Source of the DNA: a virus
Direction: 5' to 3' (one strand)
Length of the DNA: 64,000 bases
Virus record (IMG/VR): IMGVR_UViG_3300020474_000008
Location: 1-64,000 of that record
The number at the start of each line of letters is the position of its first letter. The first letter of the stretch is position 1. Shown one piece after another: positions 13,736 to 23,146 of this stretch. The notes under the pieces were generated by a model. The model saw nothing but the letters and a program-made list of their open reading frames with translations. It had not been told where the DNA came from and searched no databases. Position numbers and translations under genes: made by a program.

Positions 13736-14536
13736 CTAGGTTGGGTTTTCACCCTGCTGTGATGGAGCAACTCTGCCAAGATAGGGATCATAGTCCATCA
13801 CATCATTTATGGACTGCTGTGCCCCTGCTTGGGACCACCAGTTCATTTGTGCATCATAGTTCCCTTTGTGGAATGCGTCAATGTGCTCAGGGTGGATAGA
13901 GGACCCCAGTTCAAGGCGGTAAAGAAGAAGAGGAACAGCATAGGTGTTGCCTGAGTTGTATATGAGATCATCTGCTACTGGTCTTGGTCTGACTCCATTA
14001 TCTAGTTTAAACTTATCTCCTCTACAATGTAAATTGATAAGTTTCTTAGCATGGTGTCTTGTAATCAGATAGCAGGCAGTAGAAAACTCATTCACAAATC
14101 TCTTGTGGATCCTTGTGAAGATATCTCCTGTGCAGATGATAGCAATCTGACAACAGTCCCAATCATAGGGCATCTTAGCCACAATGTCTTTCCATGTAAA
14201 GTTCCAATACTTTACAGTATCAAGACAGCAATCATCCTCCATCATGATTGCATAAGGAGCATCAGTTTCCTCATAGAACTTCTTAATCGCTTTAAGATGA
14301 GAGGTAGTACAACCTACCTCACCAGATGACATCATATCAGGGTATCTTCCTTTTAGGATGTGACCCAAATCATCATCTCTACCATCAAAAGCAGAGACTC
14401 TTTGATAGTCATTCACCTCCCAATACTTAAATTGATCCTCCATGTACTGCCATCTCTCTGGTTGCCCATCAAGATTGACGCAATAGATTGGACCCATCCC
14501 TTGGAGTTTATATGCTGCTTTATTTCTATCCATCAA
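13736..14536 (-). CDS. Glycosyltransferase family 25-like (LPS/LOS glycosyltransferase)
   Basis: A 266-aa protein opening IYCVNLDGQPERWQYMEDQF, the N-x-x-R-x-x-R-type start of GT25 enzymes. SGEVGCTTSHLKAIKKFYEE is the family's central helix (E-x-G-C-x-x-S-H), and YAIMMEDDCCLD carries the acidic nucleotide-sugar/metal site. GT25 enzymes transfer sugars to LOS or collagen-like acceptors. It is the last gene of the sugar operon, just before the terminal promoter region. Confidence 0.88.
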   Translation of the reverse strand: MMDRNKAAYKLQGMGPIYCVNLDGQPERWQYMEDQFKYWEVNDYQRVSAFDGRDDDLGHILKGRYPDMMSSGEVGCTTSHLKAIKKFYEETDAPYAIMMEDDCCLDTVKYWNFTWKDIVAKMPYDWDCCQIAIICTGDIFTRIHKRFVNEFSTACYLITRHHAKKLINLHCRGDKFKLDNGVRPRPVADDLIYNSGNTYAVPLLLYRLELGSSIHPEHIDAFHKGNYDAQMNWWSQAGAQQSINDVMDYDPYLGRVAPSQQGENPT

Positions 14537-14895
14537 TCTCCTGGAATAATACGATTACTATCTTCATCAAAGTGTTCAGTAGAAAACTCAAACACTTCTG
14601 TATCTTGTAATGCTTTCATTCTATGCTTCATACCAGTGGGAACATGAAACTTGTCACCTTCACCCAGAGTAACACAGTATGCTAACTCAAGGTCATCGTG
14701 CCATGAATAGTATACCACCAAAGTCCCCTTATGTACATAGAAGACCTCATCCTTTTTCTCATGGTAGTGCCAGGAGCACTGCTTACCTTTTGCAATAAAC
14801 AATAGTTTACCACAATACTTTTCACTATTTGCTATCCACTTTTCATATCCCCATCCCTTGGAGACAAACTTAATTGGATCTTTTGGTGAGTTCAT
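14533..14895 (-). CDS. Cupin-domain protein (sugar isomerase-like)
   Basis: A 120-aa single-domain cupin. Metal-binding motif 1 is CSWHYHEKKDEVFYV (H-x-H...E) and motif 2 is FHVPTGMKHRMKA. The N-terminus KGWGYEKWIANSEKYCGKLL resembles the type II mannose-6-phosphate isomerase cupin domain. It could act on a sugar phosphate or be regulatory. It overlaps the GT25 gene by ATGA. Confidence 0.8.
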   Translation of the reverse strand: MNSPKDPIKFVSKGWGYEKWIANSEKYCGKLLFIAKGKQCSWHYHEKKDEVFYVHKGTLVVYYSWHDDLELAYCVTLGEGDKFHVPTGMKHRMKALQDTEVFEFSTEHFDEDSNRIIPGD

Positions 14896-14914
14896 TTTTG
14901 TTGATATTTATGGG

Positions 14915-15742
14915 TCACTTCAACACTCTATTATCAATGATTCTATTAGATACTAACACATCATGATATCTCTCATAGAAGGTTCTGGTATTCTTATGCT
15001 GTGATTTGTATGCCCAGAGGGGTAAATCACCACCAACTCTTGCTCCACTAGACCAGGACATTGGCTCCATATCAATAGTATAAGCACCACAAACTTTGCC
15101 AAGTTCAAGACGTGCCCTATACATAAGGTCATGATCATCCATATCACATGGGGCAAATGAATCATCAAGATAATTTAATTTTTTCAAATCATCTAAGTTC
15201 ATCATCAGAGGTCCCCTGTTAGCAGAAGATCTTACAGCAAAGATATCCCTAGACAAACCATGATTTACTGAGGCATGATCTACATGGTTGAGAATATCAC
15301 ACCACCCTGTGACTGGCATATCAGGATTATGAAGATGAATTGAGTGGGGATTAACTTCCCAATTGTGAGAGCACATCGCAGTCACAGCAAAGACATCATA
15401 AAAATTATCAAAGGGTTTCTGCATCCTCTCATTCCAACCCTTCTCAGCAACAACCTGGTCATCCTGCACTACAATTACAAATTCTCCTTTGGATTCTTTG
15501 AATGCAGCATTGTTTGTTCTGACTTCAAATACATCTGGAAGAACTATTGCTCTTACATTAGATCTATCAGTATATTTGTCTACAATTTTATCAGAATCAT
15601 CAGTGCATCCATCAAGCATACAAAGAAGTTCATAGTCACCAGTGGTATTATTAATGATACCATCTAGAACTTTTTCCAAAAGAATCTCTCCTGTTGGAAT
15701 CTGTCTGGCACTATTGTGTATTGTAACTATGATACTGTGCAT
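14915..15742 (-). CDS. Glycosyltransferase family 2-like
   Basis: About 275 aa with a GT-A fold: SIIVTIHNSARQIPTGEILL at the N-terminus, LLCMLDGCTDDSDKIVD, and the DxD-like VIVVQDDQVVAEKGW. The start is ATG at 15742 (or 15748), overlapping the upstream gene. Transfers a sugar from a nucleotide donor; specificity cannot be read. Confidence 0.85.
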   Translation of the reverse strand: MHSIIVTIHNSARQIPTGEILLEKVLDGIINNTTGDYELLCMLDGCTDDSDKIVDKYTDRSNVRAIVLPDVFEVRTNNAAFKESKGEFVIVVQDDQVVAEKGWNERMQKPFDNFYDVFAVTAMCSHNWEVNPHSIHLHNPDMPVTGWCDILNHVDHASVNHGLSRDIFAVRSSANRGPLMMNLDDLKKLNYLDDSFAPCDMDDHDLMYRARLELGKVCGAYTIDMEPMSWSSGARVGGDLPLWAYKSQHKNTRTFYERYHDVLVSNRIIDNRVLK

Positions 15743-16479
15743 TCCCACTCCTCCTTAATTTCATTCAAATAATAATCAATCTCACGACCATATCCTGCAT
15801 CACCTCTTTGATACCAATAGATGTAATTACATTCAACAAAATTTCTATACTCTGGTCCACCCACAGTGTAACCATTTCTGATTGCAAGATTAGTTAGGAT
15901 ACTTTGATCATTGCGATGTTCTAAGAACCCAGGCAATTCTTCACCCAATGTGCTTGGATCATTGTTGATGCTGATCTCATCTTTACAACACTCTAAGTAT
16001 TCTTCAATTGCTTTGATAGATTTATCACATACTCTCCATATCTGGAAACCTGCTTCTAAATGATTTGATTCATGGTATGCTGTATCATCACATCCCATTC
16101 TAATAAAACAATCTCTCTTGGTTACAAATCTATTCTTTAATGGAGTTGTCAGTAACAATGAGATGTCTTGATCTTCTAGAATTGATTCTACATAACTAAC
16201 CAAACCCTTAGAGAACATGTCTCCACAGTCAGCATAGATTACAAAGTCATTCTCCTCAGCAGATTTAAGCACCTCAAGAATATAATATGGTTTCCACAAC
16301 CAATACCCAGCACCAGTTTTTTGGTCAAGTATTTTTTTATTTTCTTGATAGAAGTTTGTTTGTACTAAATCCTCTCTTGTGAAGGGATGATGTACAAATT
16401 CTTCCTTATGCATTTGATGTAAGAACCTCTGCTGCTTTGCAAAGGTTTCATCAGCATATGATATCAGATGCCAATTCAT
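15727..16479 (-). CDS. Putative glycosyltransferase (GAGYWLWKPY family)
   Basis: A 250-aa protein with GAGYWLWKPYYILEVLKSAE, a motif of polysaccharide-cluster proteins that look like GT-A transferases, then DFVIYADCGDMF as a possible DxD site. ELPGFLEHRNDQSILTNLAI is the probable C-terminal catalytic region. Specificity unknown. Tightly packed between the heptose kinase-like gene and a GT2. Confidence 0.65.
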   Translation of the reverse strand: MNWHLISYADETFAKQQRFLHQMHKEEFVHHPFTREDLVQTNFYQENKKILDQKTGAGYWLWKPYYILEVLKSAEENDFVIYADCGDMFSKGLVSYVESILEDQDISLLLTTPLKNRFVTKRDCFIRMGCDDTAYHESNHLEAGFQIWRVCDKSIKAIEEYLECCKDEISINNDPSTLGEELPGFLEHRNDQSILTNLAIRNGYTVGGPEYRNFVECNYIYWYQRGDAGYGREIDYYLNEIKEEWECTVS

Positions 16480-17260
16480 TTATGTCTCTTTGTGAAAGTA
16501 TGTAAGTACCTTGGTTTTGTACTGCAATAGCAGCTGCCTTATTGGCAAAAGGTATTGCTGTCTCAATTTTATTATGTATCAGATAATAATACACAAGGGC
16601 TGACAAGAATGTGTCACCAGCACCACAAACATCAAATGTATTTACTTTGACACCAGGGTATAGTTTACCCTGGTACTCAGCACCTTTTGATCCCCTTGTG
16701 ATGATCATTCTGTCTGTGGTCTCACCCACCCTGGCATGTTCATACTCATTGATCTTGATGAATGCCTTGGTAGGAGGAACCATTGGTTTCTTTGTATCCA
16801 CAAAGACTGGACCATCAAACCAATTTACAAGGTGATTAAGCATCTCTGCTGAGATGAATCCTTTGTTATAGTCAGAGATGACAAGAGCATCATACTTATT
16901 ATCTGGTAGGGTATAACCAAAGTCACCCACCTCATCTCTCTCATCAAGTCTCATAATCTGTTGATTTGATTTAAGATCAACATATCTGGTCTTGATGGGT
17001 TGCTCTTCATTGGTAATGATACTTACATTCATACCAAACGACAGAAGATTGTAGTAGACATTCCATGCCATACCACCAGTCCTCTCTTCTCTCTCCCATT
17101 TCAAGACAGGTACAGGTGCCTCAGGACTGATCCTATCAACAACACCATACACATATTTGTCTATACAGGAGTCACCTATAAGCAGAACCTTGAATTGTTT
17201 TTGTTGTTGAGTAACTTCCAATCCTTTTGAAGTATCTAACTTCTTTTGCATACTCTGCAC
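16451..17260 (-). CDS. PfkB-family sugar kinase, HldE/RfaE kinase domain-like
   Basis: Up to 269 aa. The N-terminal FKVLLIGDSCIDKYVYGVVD and PEAPVPVLKWEREERTGGMA match the heptose-7-phosphate kinase half of HldE (RfaE). CGAGDTFLSALVYYYL holds the catalytic Asp and anion hole of the ribokinase fold. Predicted to phosphorylate a heptose-7-phosphate or related sugar phosphate. The start overlaps the adenylyltransferase gene by up to 89 bp; a TTG at about 17221 is an alternative. Together with 17172-17567 it makes a split HldE. Confidence 0.85.
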   Translation of the reverse strand: MQSMQKKLDTSKGLEVTQQQKQFKVLLIGDSCIDKYVYGVVDRISPEAPVPVLKWEREERTGGMAWNVYYNLLSFGMNVSIITNEEQPIKTRYVDLKSNQQIMRLDERDEVGDFGYTLPDNKYDALVISDYNKGFISAEMLNHLVNWFDGPVFVDTKKPMVPPTKAFIKINEYEHARVGETTDRMIITRGSKGAEYQGKLYPGVKVNTFDVCGAGDTFLSALVYYYLIHNKIETAIPFANKAAAIAVQNQGTYILSQRDINELASDIIC

Positions 17261-17567
17261 CTACAACCTCTTTTCCTTTCCAATCAGAACCTACTATCAG
17301 TATATCAGGTCGTATGGAATCTATCAATGACTCCAACTCAAACCTGCTGTTAAATGTATGTACCACATCAACCCCCTTAATAGACATCATCTGAAAGACT
17401 CTATCTTCAAGAGGGTAGATTGGTCTAAGGTATCCCTTATCTTGGGCTACCTTATGATCTGAATCAAGTGCCACAATCAATGTGTCACCAAGAGAAGCAG
17501 CATACTTGATTAACTCAAAGTGCCCTCTATGGAGGACATCAAAGCAACCATTGACAAATACAATCAT
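17172..17567 (-). CDS. Sugar-phosphate nucleotidyltransferase, HldE/RfaE C-terminal domain-like
   Basis: A 131-aa cytidylyltransferase-fold enzyme: FVNGCFDVLHRGHFELIKYA contains HxGH, and RPDILIVGSDWKGKEVVGAE matches the second nucleotide-binding site. SYSTTKTIQ replaces the usual G-x-S-T-T-x-I motif. In HldE this domain turns heptose-1-phosphate into ADP-heptose. Standing as a separate gene upstream of the kinase reverses the usual domain order of the fused enzyme. Confidence 0.87.
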   Translation of the reverse strand: MIVFVNGCFDVLHRGHFELIKYAASLGDTLIVALDSDHKVAQDKGYLRPIYPLEDRVFQMMSIKGVDVVHTFNSRFELESLIDSIRPDILIVGSDWKGKEVVGAEYAKEVRYFKRIGSYSTTKTIQGSAYR

Positions 17568-18544
17568 GAGATCTTGTCATACCAATACTTCAACAAATCA
17601 CTAAGTGTAGTATCAATATCATACTCTTCCTTGAACCCAGTCATTTCAACCAGGTTAGAAGAGTCACCATGTTGATAGTGAATCTCATGTGGACGCCAGA
17701 AGGGTTCATGAATCCTCTGCACTACATCATTCAAACCTGAAATCTCAATCAGTTTGTCAGTGAAATACTGCATCTGTCTGGGTGTATCACCGCAGATATT
17801 GAAGACATGGTTAGTCACATCTTCATTCATCATGGCAAGATAGTATGCTCTGACAGTATCACGCACATCCATCACAACTCTTGTTGTGCTGAGGTTACCA
17901 ATCAAAAGTTCTTTGACTTGATAACCCTTCATCATCCTAGCAATCTGATATGCATCAGATGAGATGGAGAAGATACGTCCTCTGCGTGGTCCAGTGTGAG
18001 AGAATGCTCTGGTGATGAATCCTTTTAAGAATCCATTGTTGAATCTCTCTTGGAGATACACATCAGTTGCTGCCTTAGAGGCACCATAGGGGTTGGAAGG
18101 AACAATAGCATCATTCCAATGAATCTTACGTCCATCCTGTCCTACATTGCCATACACCTCTGATGTAGAGCAGAACATCACCTTACAGTCAGGTTGATGA
18201 TCTTGAAGGACCTGGATAAGATTGGCACTACCCATGACATTAGTCTCCATTGTGCCAATAGGATCACGGAAACTAGTGGGTGGGTGAGACTGTGCTGCTA
18301 GGTGGAACACACCATCAAACTCATTCTCCTCAAAGACCTTACGCATGGAGCGATAGTTGGTCAGGTCTCCATACAGGAAAGTGATAGAGTTGTAAGCATC
18401 ATCAGGAACAACATCACGAATGTCACTCTCCATACCATTGGTACGACGAATGAGACCAAATACTTTATGCCCTTCACGATGAAGAAGGTTTGCTAGGTGA
18501 GCACCAGCAAACCCTGAAATACCAGTAATTAAAAATCTTGCCAT
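17564..18544 (-). CDS. NAD-dependent nucleotide-sugar epimerase/dehydratase (GDP-mannose 4,6-dehydratase-like)
   Basis: A 326-aa short-chain enzyme. FLITGISGFAGAHLANLL is the dinucleotide motif, HLAAQSH and FCSTSEVYG give the catalytic Thr/Ser region, and NPYGASKAATDVYLQE holds the YxxxK pair. RAFSHTGPRRGRIFSISSDA resembles the GDP-mannose dehydratase/GDP-6-deoxymannose reductase group. Product could be a 6-deoxy sugar donor. ATGA overlap with the downstream transferase gene. Confidence 0.88.
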   Translation of the reverse strand: MARFLITGISGFAGAHLANLLHREGHKVFGLIRRTNGMESDIRDVVPDDAYNSITFLYGDLTNYRSMRKVFEENEFDGVFHLAAQSHPPTSFRDPIGTMETNVMGSANLIQVLQDHQPDCKVMFCSTSEVYGNVGQDGRKIHWNDAIVPSNPYGASKAATDVYLQERFNNGFLKGFITRAFSHTGPRRGRIFSISSDAYQIARMMKGYQVKELLIGNLSTTRVVMDVRDTVRAYYLAMMNEDVTNHVFNICGDTPRQMQYFTDKLIEISGLNDVVQRIHEPFWRPHEIHYQHGDSSNLVEMTGFKEEYDIDTTLSDLLKYWYDKIS

Positions 18545-18545
18545 A

Positions 18546-19283
18546 CTAATAAATTACATAGTTAATGTTGTCAAAGAAGAACAGTCCCCTTTCCTTATGA
18601 TAATTATACCACTTTTCTGGCATAACACAAATGCTGTCAAGGTCTGGGGCATAGTCTTTTACAGCAGAACTCATGTGACTAGCACCACTGCTTAATGTAA
18701 GTAATCCATATGATGATGCCATAAGATCACAGTATCTAAAAATACTTTCTACTTCAACACACCCATCATACTCAAGATCATATGAATTGCTAGATACTGA
18801 CTTAACAAAATCAATAGAAAGAAACCTTTTGTCTGGATATTCCTTCTTCATATCCCCAAGGATATTTTTTAATTTGTTCTCATCATAACCAATAGTTGTA
18901 GAAGTGAAGTCAACAATAAACACATCCTTATATCCATCATGAATTTCTGGTTCATAATAAATTTTAGGATGACTGTTCACTGGTTCCAATCCATGAAACA
19001 ATTCCCAATTGGAAATCATATTGCCAGTGCCTTTACCATCCATACACAGTTCTTGATATGGAATGTCTGGTAGGTCACCTGCATTCCAAGATCCTGCTTT
19101 CTTTCCCTCTACATATGGATTTTTATCCCACACCAGATCATATATTTCTGGATTTCTAAAAGGTGCATCCTCTAAAATATATGTCTTTCTGTCCTGCTGT
19201 TTATGAAACTCCTCTGGGAGAGTGGAGAACTGCAATGAATCACCAAGTCCACCATGCCATGATTTTAAATATACATCACTCAT
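18546..19283 (-). CDS. Glycosyltransferase-like protein (GT-B, heptosyltransferase-like)
   Basis: A 245-aa protein. YLKSWHGGLGDSLQFSTLPE at the N-terminus (G-G-x-G-D) and the C-terminal YGLLTLSSGASHMSSAVKDY resemble nucleotide-sugar-binding loops of family 9 (heptosyl) transferases. Overall similarity is modest, so the call is tentative. The context beside split HldE genes makes a heptosyltransferase attractive. Confidence 0.55.
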   Translation of the reverse strand: MSDVYLKSWHGGLGDSLQFSTLPEEFHKQQDRKTYILEDAPFRNPEIYDLVWDKNPYVEGKKAGSWNAGDLPDIPYQELCMDGKGTGNMISNWELFHGLEPVNSHPKIYYEPEIHDGYKDVFIVDFTSTTIGYDENKLKNILGDMKKEYPDKRFLSIDFVKSVSSNSYDLEYDGCVEVESIFRYCDLMASSYGLLTLSSGASHMSSAVKDYAPDLDSICVMPEKWYNYHKERGLFFFDNINYVIY

Positions 19284-19903
19284 TCCATCACCCAGACAAT
19301 TTGATATCCCTCATGAATAGGTTTCATACCAATGTCATCCATAAAATCTTTCACATATGTTCCCTTAGCAATCTTCCCATCATTGGTAAAAAATGCATTG
19401 TGGTCATCAATACAGACAATAGAACCCTTACCTAACTTATCAATAGCAGCACACATCTCTTTCACATGATGTAGTTGAGATGGATGAGGGTCCTCCCTAA
19501 TAATATCAAAGGAATCAAGGTACAAGAAATCAATCTGTTTTTTTGGCAAGTTCCATAGGAAATCAACAGAGTCTTGACAATGTACTGTTGTCTTATCAGA
19601 GGTTAATTCATTTGCATAGTTTACATTATCCTCACAAATATCTACTGAATGAACTTCTCCATCATAGAAGTTAATGAAATCATCAAAAATATATGTGCTG
19701 GCACCATCATCACCAAAAGCAAGATTGCCATGGTCTCTTCTCATACAACCAGTCTCTACAATCAAAAAGTTCTTATCTTCTTTCTGGTCCAGCAGTTCAA
19801 AGATAATCTCAAAAGAGGATGCTCTATCTCTTACTGGATTACTACCTGCAGGTTTCAGCAATCTTGTATAGAATTTACTACTAAATCTCTTAGAATAAGT
19901 CAT
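19280..19903 (-). CDS. Class I SAM-dependent methyltransferase-like
   Basis: A 207-aa protein. FLIVETGCMRRDHGNLAFGD is motif I, GEVHSVDICEDNVNYANELT the acidic ribose-binding strand, and KQIDFLYLDSFDIIREDPHP motif II. This resembles class 24-type methyltransferases found in glycan clusters. Likely O-methylates a sugar; the substrate is unknown. Confidence 0.75.
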   Translation of the reverse strand: MTYSKRFSSKFYTRLLKPAGSNPVRDRASSFEIIFELLDQKEDKNFLIVETGCMRRDHGNLAFGDDGASTYIFDDFINFYDGEVHSVDICEDNVNYANELTSDKTTVHCQDSVDFLWNLPKKQIDFLYLDSFDIIREDPHPSQLHHVKEMCAAIDKLGKGSIVCIDDHNAFFTNDGKIAKGTYVKDFMDDIGMKPIHEGYQIVWVME

Positions 19904-19905
19904 GA

Positions 19906-20844
19906 TTAACCTCTAATACCTTTGCTTACAGTGATCCAGTTGTCAGGGATGAGGAAAGACTCATCAACAGTATGTGACTCAATACCATAAGCAGGTTTGT
20001 AATATTGGAATGGTTTGGGTGCCACAATAGGTTGTGTGGGATTCTTAATCAGATAAGCACCCCACCAGGAGAATGTGCTTCTGGATAGAATACCACCATT
20101 ACAAAGTGACATTAGACACATATCAGTGTGTGGAACACAAGAGCGATGATACTCACCATCACCATCTCTATGGTTGTGCTCATACAACTCAACAGTCTCC
20201 CTGATTAAGAACCTATCATCAGAGAAGAAGTCCTGTTCTTGACACCATTCAACATCATCACTGGTGACAAAGACATAAGCATCATCATCAAAATGAGACA
20301 GTGCCTCTTCATAGTATTCCCAGGTAGGCATAGGGAACATATCCAAGTGCTTCTCAGTCCTGGTAGCATCACCTCTCCTTACATGTAGGAAGATCACCTT
20401 CTCAAAGTTAGACAAGAACTCCTTACAAGGTTCAAGGATTGTAGGTTTGAATGTAAGTTCTTCTAGGAGATTCTCTCTAATGTTCTCAAAGTATTTGTAT
20501 GATTGTAGATACCCATCAAGGTTTGTACCATCCTGAAAGTTGTCAAACAACTCCTTGTCAAATCCATATGACTTCTCTTGCACTGTCTGTACACCAGGAT
20601 TCATCATCTGAATGGTCTGGTCACTATAAATTGCCTGCATTGAGATGTTAGGATTGATGAATCCTACATGCTCCTGGGGGATAGTGAATGCCTCATGCAT
20701 ACCATAGTTGGACTGGTTAGGTGCATCATCAGGTGGGATGACCCAATCATAACCATGATGTTCTGCAATACCCCTAAGCGCAGCATATTGGAAGAGTTGG
20801 TTGCCCATTCTTCCATTGCTACCTAAGCGATCATATCCAATCAT
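19906..20844 (-). CDS. Family 11 glycosyltransferase (fucosyltransferase-like), copy 1
   Basis: A 312-aa GT11-type enzyme. GRMGNQLFQYAALRGIAEHH at the N-terminus, the donor-binding VIFLHVRRGDATRTEKHLDM, and the C-terminal LSRSTFSWWGAYLIKNPTQP. Family members transfer L-fucose from GDP-fucose in alpha-1,2 linkage. It is clearly related to 26372-27166 but divergent, so two separate linkages are probable. Confidence 0.9.
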   Translation of the reverse strand: MIGYDRLGSNGRMGNQLFQYAALRGIAEHHGYDWVIPPDDAPNQSNYGMHEAFTIPQEHVGFINPNISMQAIYSDQTIQMMNPGVQTVQEKSYGFDKELFDNFQDGTNLDGYLQSYKYFENIRENLLEELTFKPTILEPCKEFLSNFEKVIFLHVRRGDATRTEKHLDMFPMPTWEYYEEALSHFDDDAYVFVTSDDVEWCQEQDFFSDDRFLIRETVELYEHNHRDGDGEYHRSCVPHTDMCLMSLCNGGILSRSTFSWWGAYLIKNPTQPIVAPKPFQYYKPAYGIESHTVDESFLIPDNWITVSKGIRG

Positions 20845-21875
20845 TAATTCATTACTCCAAGCACTTTAATAATTTGTTTCTTAGAACCTATTGTGATTCT
20901 AACACAGTCTTCAAGATTAACAAAGGAGCTCCTATCTCTGATAAGAATCTTGTTTTCTTTCATCTTATCTAGGAGAGTTTTTGCATCAGGTGTTTTCACC
21001 AATACAAAATTAGCACTGCTATCAATGGCAGTATATTTGTTTGCCAAGTTGTCAATGAAGAACTTCTTGGCATCATTCATCTCATCAATCCTAGCATTCA
21101 GATAATCAAGATCATCAAGTGCTGCTACACCACACAGTTGTGCCATGGCATTGACTGTCTTACCATTTCTAATCTTTCTAAGATTAAAAAGCAGGTCAGG
21201 ATGTGCCAGCACATACCCAAGTCTCACTGCTGCCAATCCAAATGCCTTAGAGAATGTTCTAGTTACAATCAGATTCTTATGTCCAATCACTAGATGAGCA
21301 CAAGATTGTCTTGCAAACTCATAATATGCTTCATCTACCACAAATAATGTGTCTGGATTTGCTTGAAGCAACCCCTGAATGGTTGATACATCAATCAATT
21401 TACCTGTTGGATTGTTAGGATTGACAATGTATACAACATCTTTATCAATACATTTCTCCCATTCATACTCATGACTACTAAGAGGATCAACAATTTGTTC
21501 CTTTACATAGTGGTCTGTATTGATAGAAATAAATGTATCTACCTGTGTATATGAAGGGGAATAGGTCAATACCTTTGTATCCTTATCCACAAACACAGTG
21601 AAAATGTCTTTCAAACCATCATCAGATCCATTATATACCTCAATAAAGTCTGATGGGAGAGAAACATACTCTGATAGTTTCTGCTTCAACTGAGAGGCAC
21701 AGATGTCAGGATATCTTTCATAGCGATAGAAGTTCTTCATCACCTCAAACACCTTGTTTGATGGTGGAAACTCTGACTCATTCCAATCAAAACATTCCCA
21801 ATCAGAAGATAGGTTAGACCTACCTCCTACATTATAAGGACTTAAAGAATCAACACTCTTTCTATTATTAATCAT
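20844..21875 (-). CDS. PLP-dependent aminotransferase, HisC-like fold type I
   Basis: A 343-aa enzyme with YIVNPNNPTGKLI, LFVVDEAYYEFARQS and TRTFSKAFGLAAVRLGYVLA (Schiff-base Lys), all diagnostic of the histidinol-phosphate aminotransferase group. No other histidine genes are nearby, so within this cluster it more likely aminates an unusual substrate or builds a cap or linker group. That is inference. Confidence 0.88.
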   Translation of the reverse strand: MINNRKSVDSLSPYNVGGRSNLSSDWECFDWNESEFPPSNKVFEVMKNFYRYERYPDICASQLKQKLSEYVSLPSDFIEVYNGSDDGLKDIFTVFVDKDTKVLTYSPSYTQVDTFISINTDHYVKEQIVDPLSSHEYEWEKCIDKDVVYIVNPNNPTGKLIDVSTIQGLLQANPDTLFVVDEAYYEFARQSCAHLVIGHKNLIVTRTFSKAFGLAAVRLGYVLAHPDLLFNLRKIRNGKTVNAMAQLCGVAALDDLDYLNARIDEMNDAKKFFIDNLANKYTAIDSSANFVLVKTPDAKTLLDKMKENKILIRDRSSFVNLEDCVRITIGSKKQIIKVLGVMN

Positions 21876-23146
21876 CAGTCAGGCAATGAAGAGTCTACTG
21901 TAAGAAGTTTTTCAGATGAGAAGATGCCCCAGTTATCAACCAGTTCTTTTCCCTCAACTTTAAGTGTAGCATATTTCTTTGTAGGATGCATGAAAACACA
22001 CACAGCAGACATGTCAATTGCCTCTTGTGGTGACACACACTTGTGAATGAGATCATTCAACCCATTGAGATTATTAAATGTCTCATCCAATTCATCAAAA
22101 GCATAGATTTCTTTGCCCATCTTTGCAAGATCTGTAATCAATCTTGCTGATGGAGATCCAATTGTGACAGGAGAGTTTGGTTTAAATGATACACCAATAA
22201 TGCCAACTGTTGGGTATTTACTACATCTATCCAAAAGGGATTGGTATACATTTTCATTAACCTCATTCGCGAATTCAAGATGCTTTGCTTCTTTGCCCCT
22301 ATCAGAGGCAAACTTAATGAAGGCAGATGTGTCCCTAGGAAAGCAAGTGCCACCAAATGGAGTGCCATACCCAAAGAAATGTGGTGAGATTCTCTTATCA
22401 ATACCAATAGTGTCTGTGATTCTATGCACATCCACATTCTTCATACCATCACAACACTCACCAAGGAAGTTAGCAAAGGTAATCTTATTGACAATGAATG
22501 CATTCAAGGCAACTTTTGCCACCTCTGTCTCTTCCAGTGTCAGGTATTTCTTAGGTGGATTGTTCTGATGCAAGTTACCAAAAATGCCATGGGCAATGCC
22601 TGCATCCTCCCAGTTGTTGGCACCAACAAGGAAGAACTCTGGGTTCATAAAGTCTTTAATGACATTACCTAGTCTCACAAAGTCAGGAACATAAGCAAAA
22701 CCAAATCCTTCCTCAAACTTTCTTCCTGAAATCTTCTCAACAAGACTGATGAGTTTAGCAATAGTACCTGGAAGTACAGTAGATGATAGGATAATACAGT
22801 GATAATCCTTATCACTCTTCTTCAAATTGACTGCAAGGTCAGTAAGTGCAGACTCTACAAACTCTGCTGAGTATCCAGTGTCACCCAGTTGTGTATTGAC
22901 AAGGACAATTGTAGCCTCTGTCTCATTGATTGCTCTACTGTATGAATCAGTGAAGCCAAAGAAGTTTGTATGTGGAAAGATCTGAGACAACCCAGGTTCA
23001 TAGAAGGGTAACTCCTGCTTGTTAAGTTTGTCAAGAACATATTCATTTTTATCTACACCAAGCACTCTGTTGCCTGCTTTTGCAAGACAACAGGCAAGAG
23101 GCAAACCTAGTTTACCAAGACCAACAAAGCTTACATTCATTCTCAA
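21875..23146 (-). CDS. UDP-glucose/GDP-mannose dehydrogenase family enzyme
   Basis: A 423-aa enzyme. FVGLGKLGLPLACCLAKAGN binds NAD, GYGTPFGGTCFPRDTSAFIK holds the catalytic Cys, and GIIGVSFKPNSPVTIGSPSA lies in the C-terminal nucleotide-binding domain. It would oxidise C6 of a nucleotide sugar to a uronic acid using two NAD. Whether the donor is UDP-glucose, UDP-HexNAc or GDP-mannose cannot be told from sequence alone. Confidence 0.9.
   Translation of the reverse strand: MRMNVSFVGLGKLGLPLACCLAKAGNRVLGVDKNEYVLDKLNKQELPFYEPGLSQIFPHTNFFGFTDSYSRAINETEATIVLVNTQLGDTGYSAEFVESALTDLAVNLKKSDKDYHCIILSSTVLPGTIAKLISLVEKISGRKFEEGFGFAYVPDFVRLGNVIKDFMNPEFFLVGANNWEDAGIAHGIFGNLHQNNPPKKYLTLEETEVAKVALNAFIVNKITFANFLGECCDGMKNVDVHRITDTIGIDKRISPHFFGYGTPFGGTCFPRDTSAFIKFASDRGKEAKHLEFANEVNENVYQSLLDRCSKYPTVGIIGVSFKPNSPVTIGSPSARLITDLAKMGKEIYAFDELDETFNNLNGLNDLIHKCVSPQEAIDMSAVCVFMHPTKKYATLKVEGKELVDNWGIFSSEKLLTVDSSLPD

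Noticed and set aside
14905-14912. CATAAATA on the minus strand near the cupin gene start
   Set aside because: Only 9 bp from the ATG at 14895, leaving no room for a leader, and it lies between tightly linked operon genes. Probably chance.
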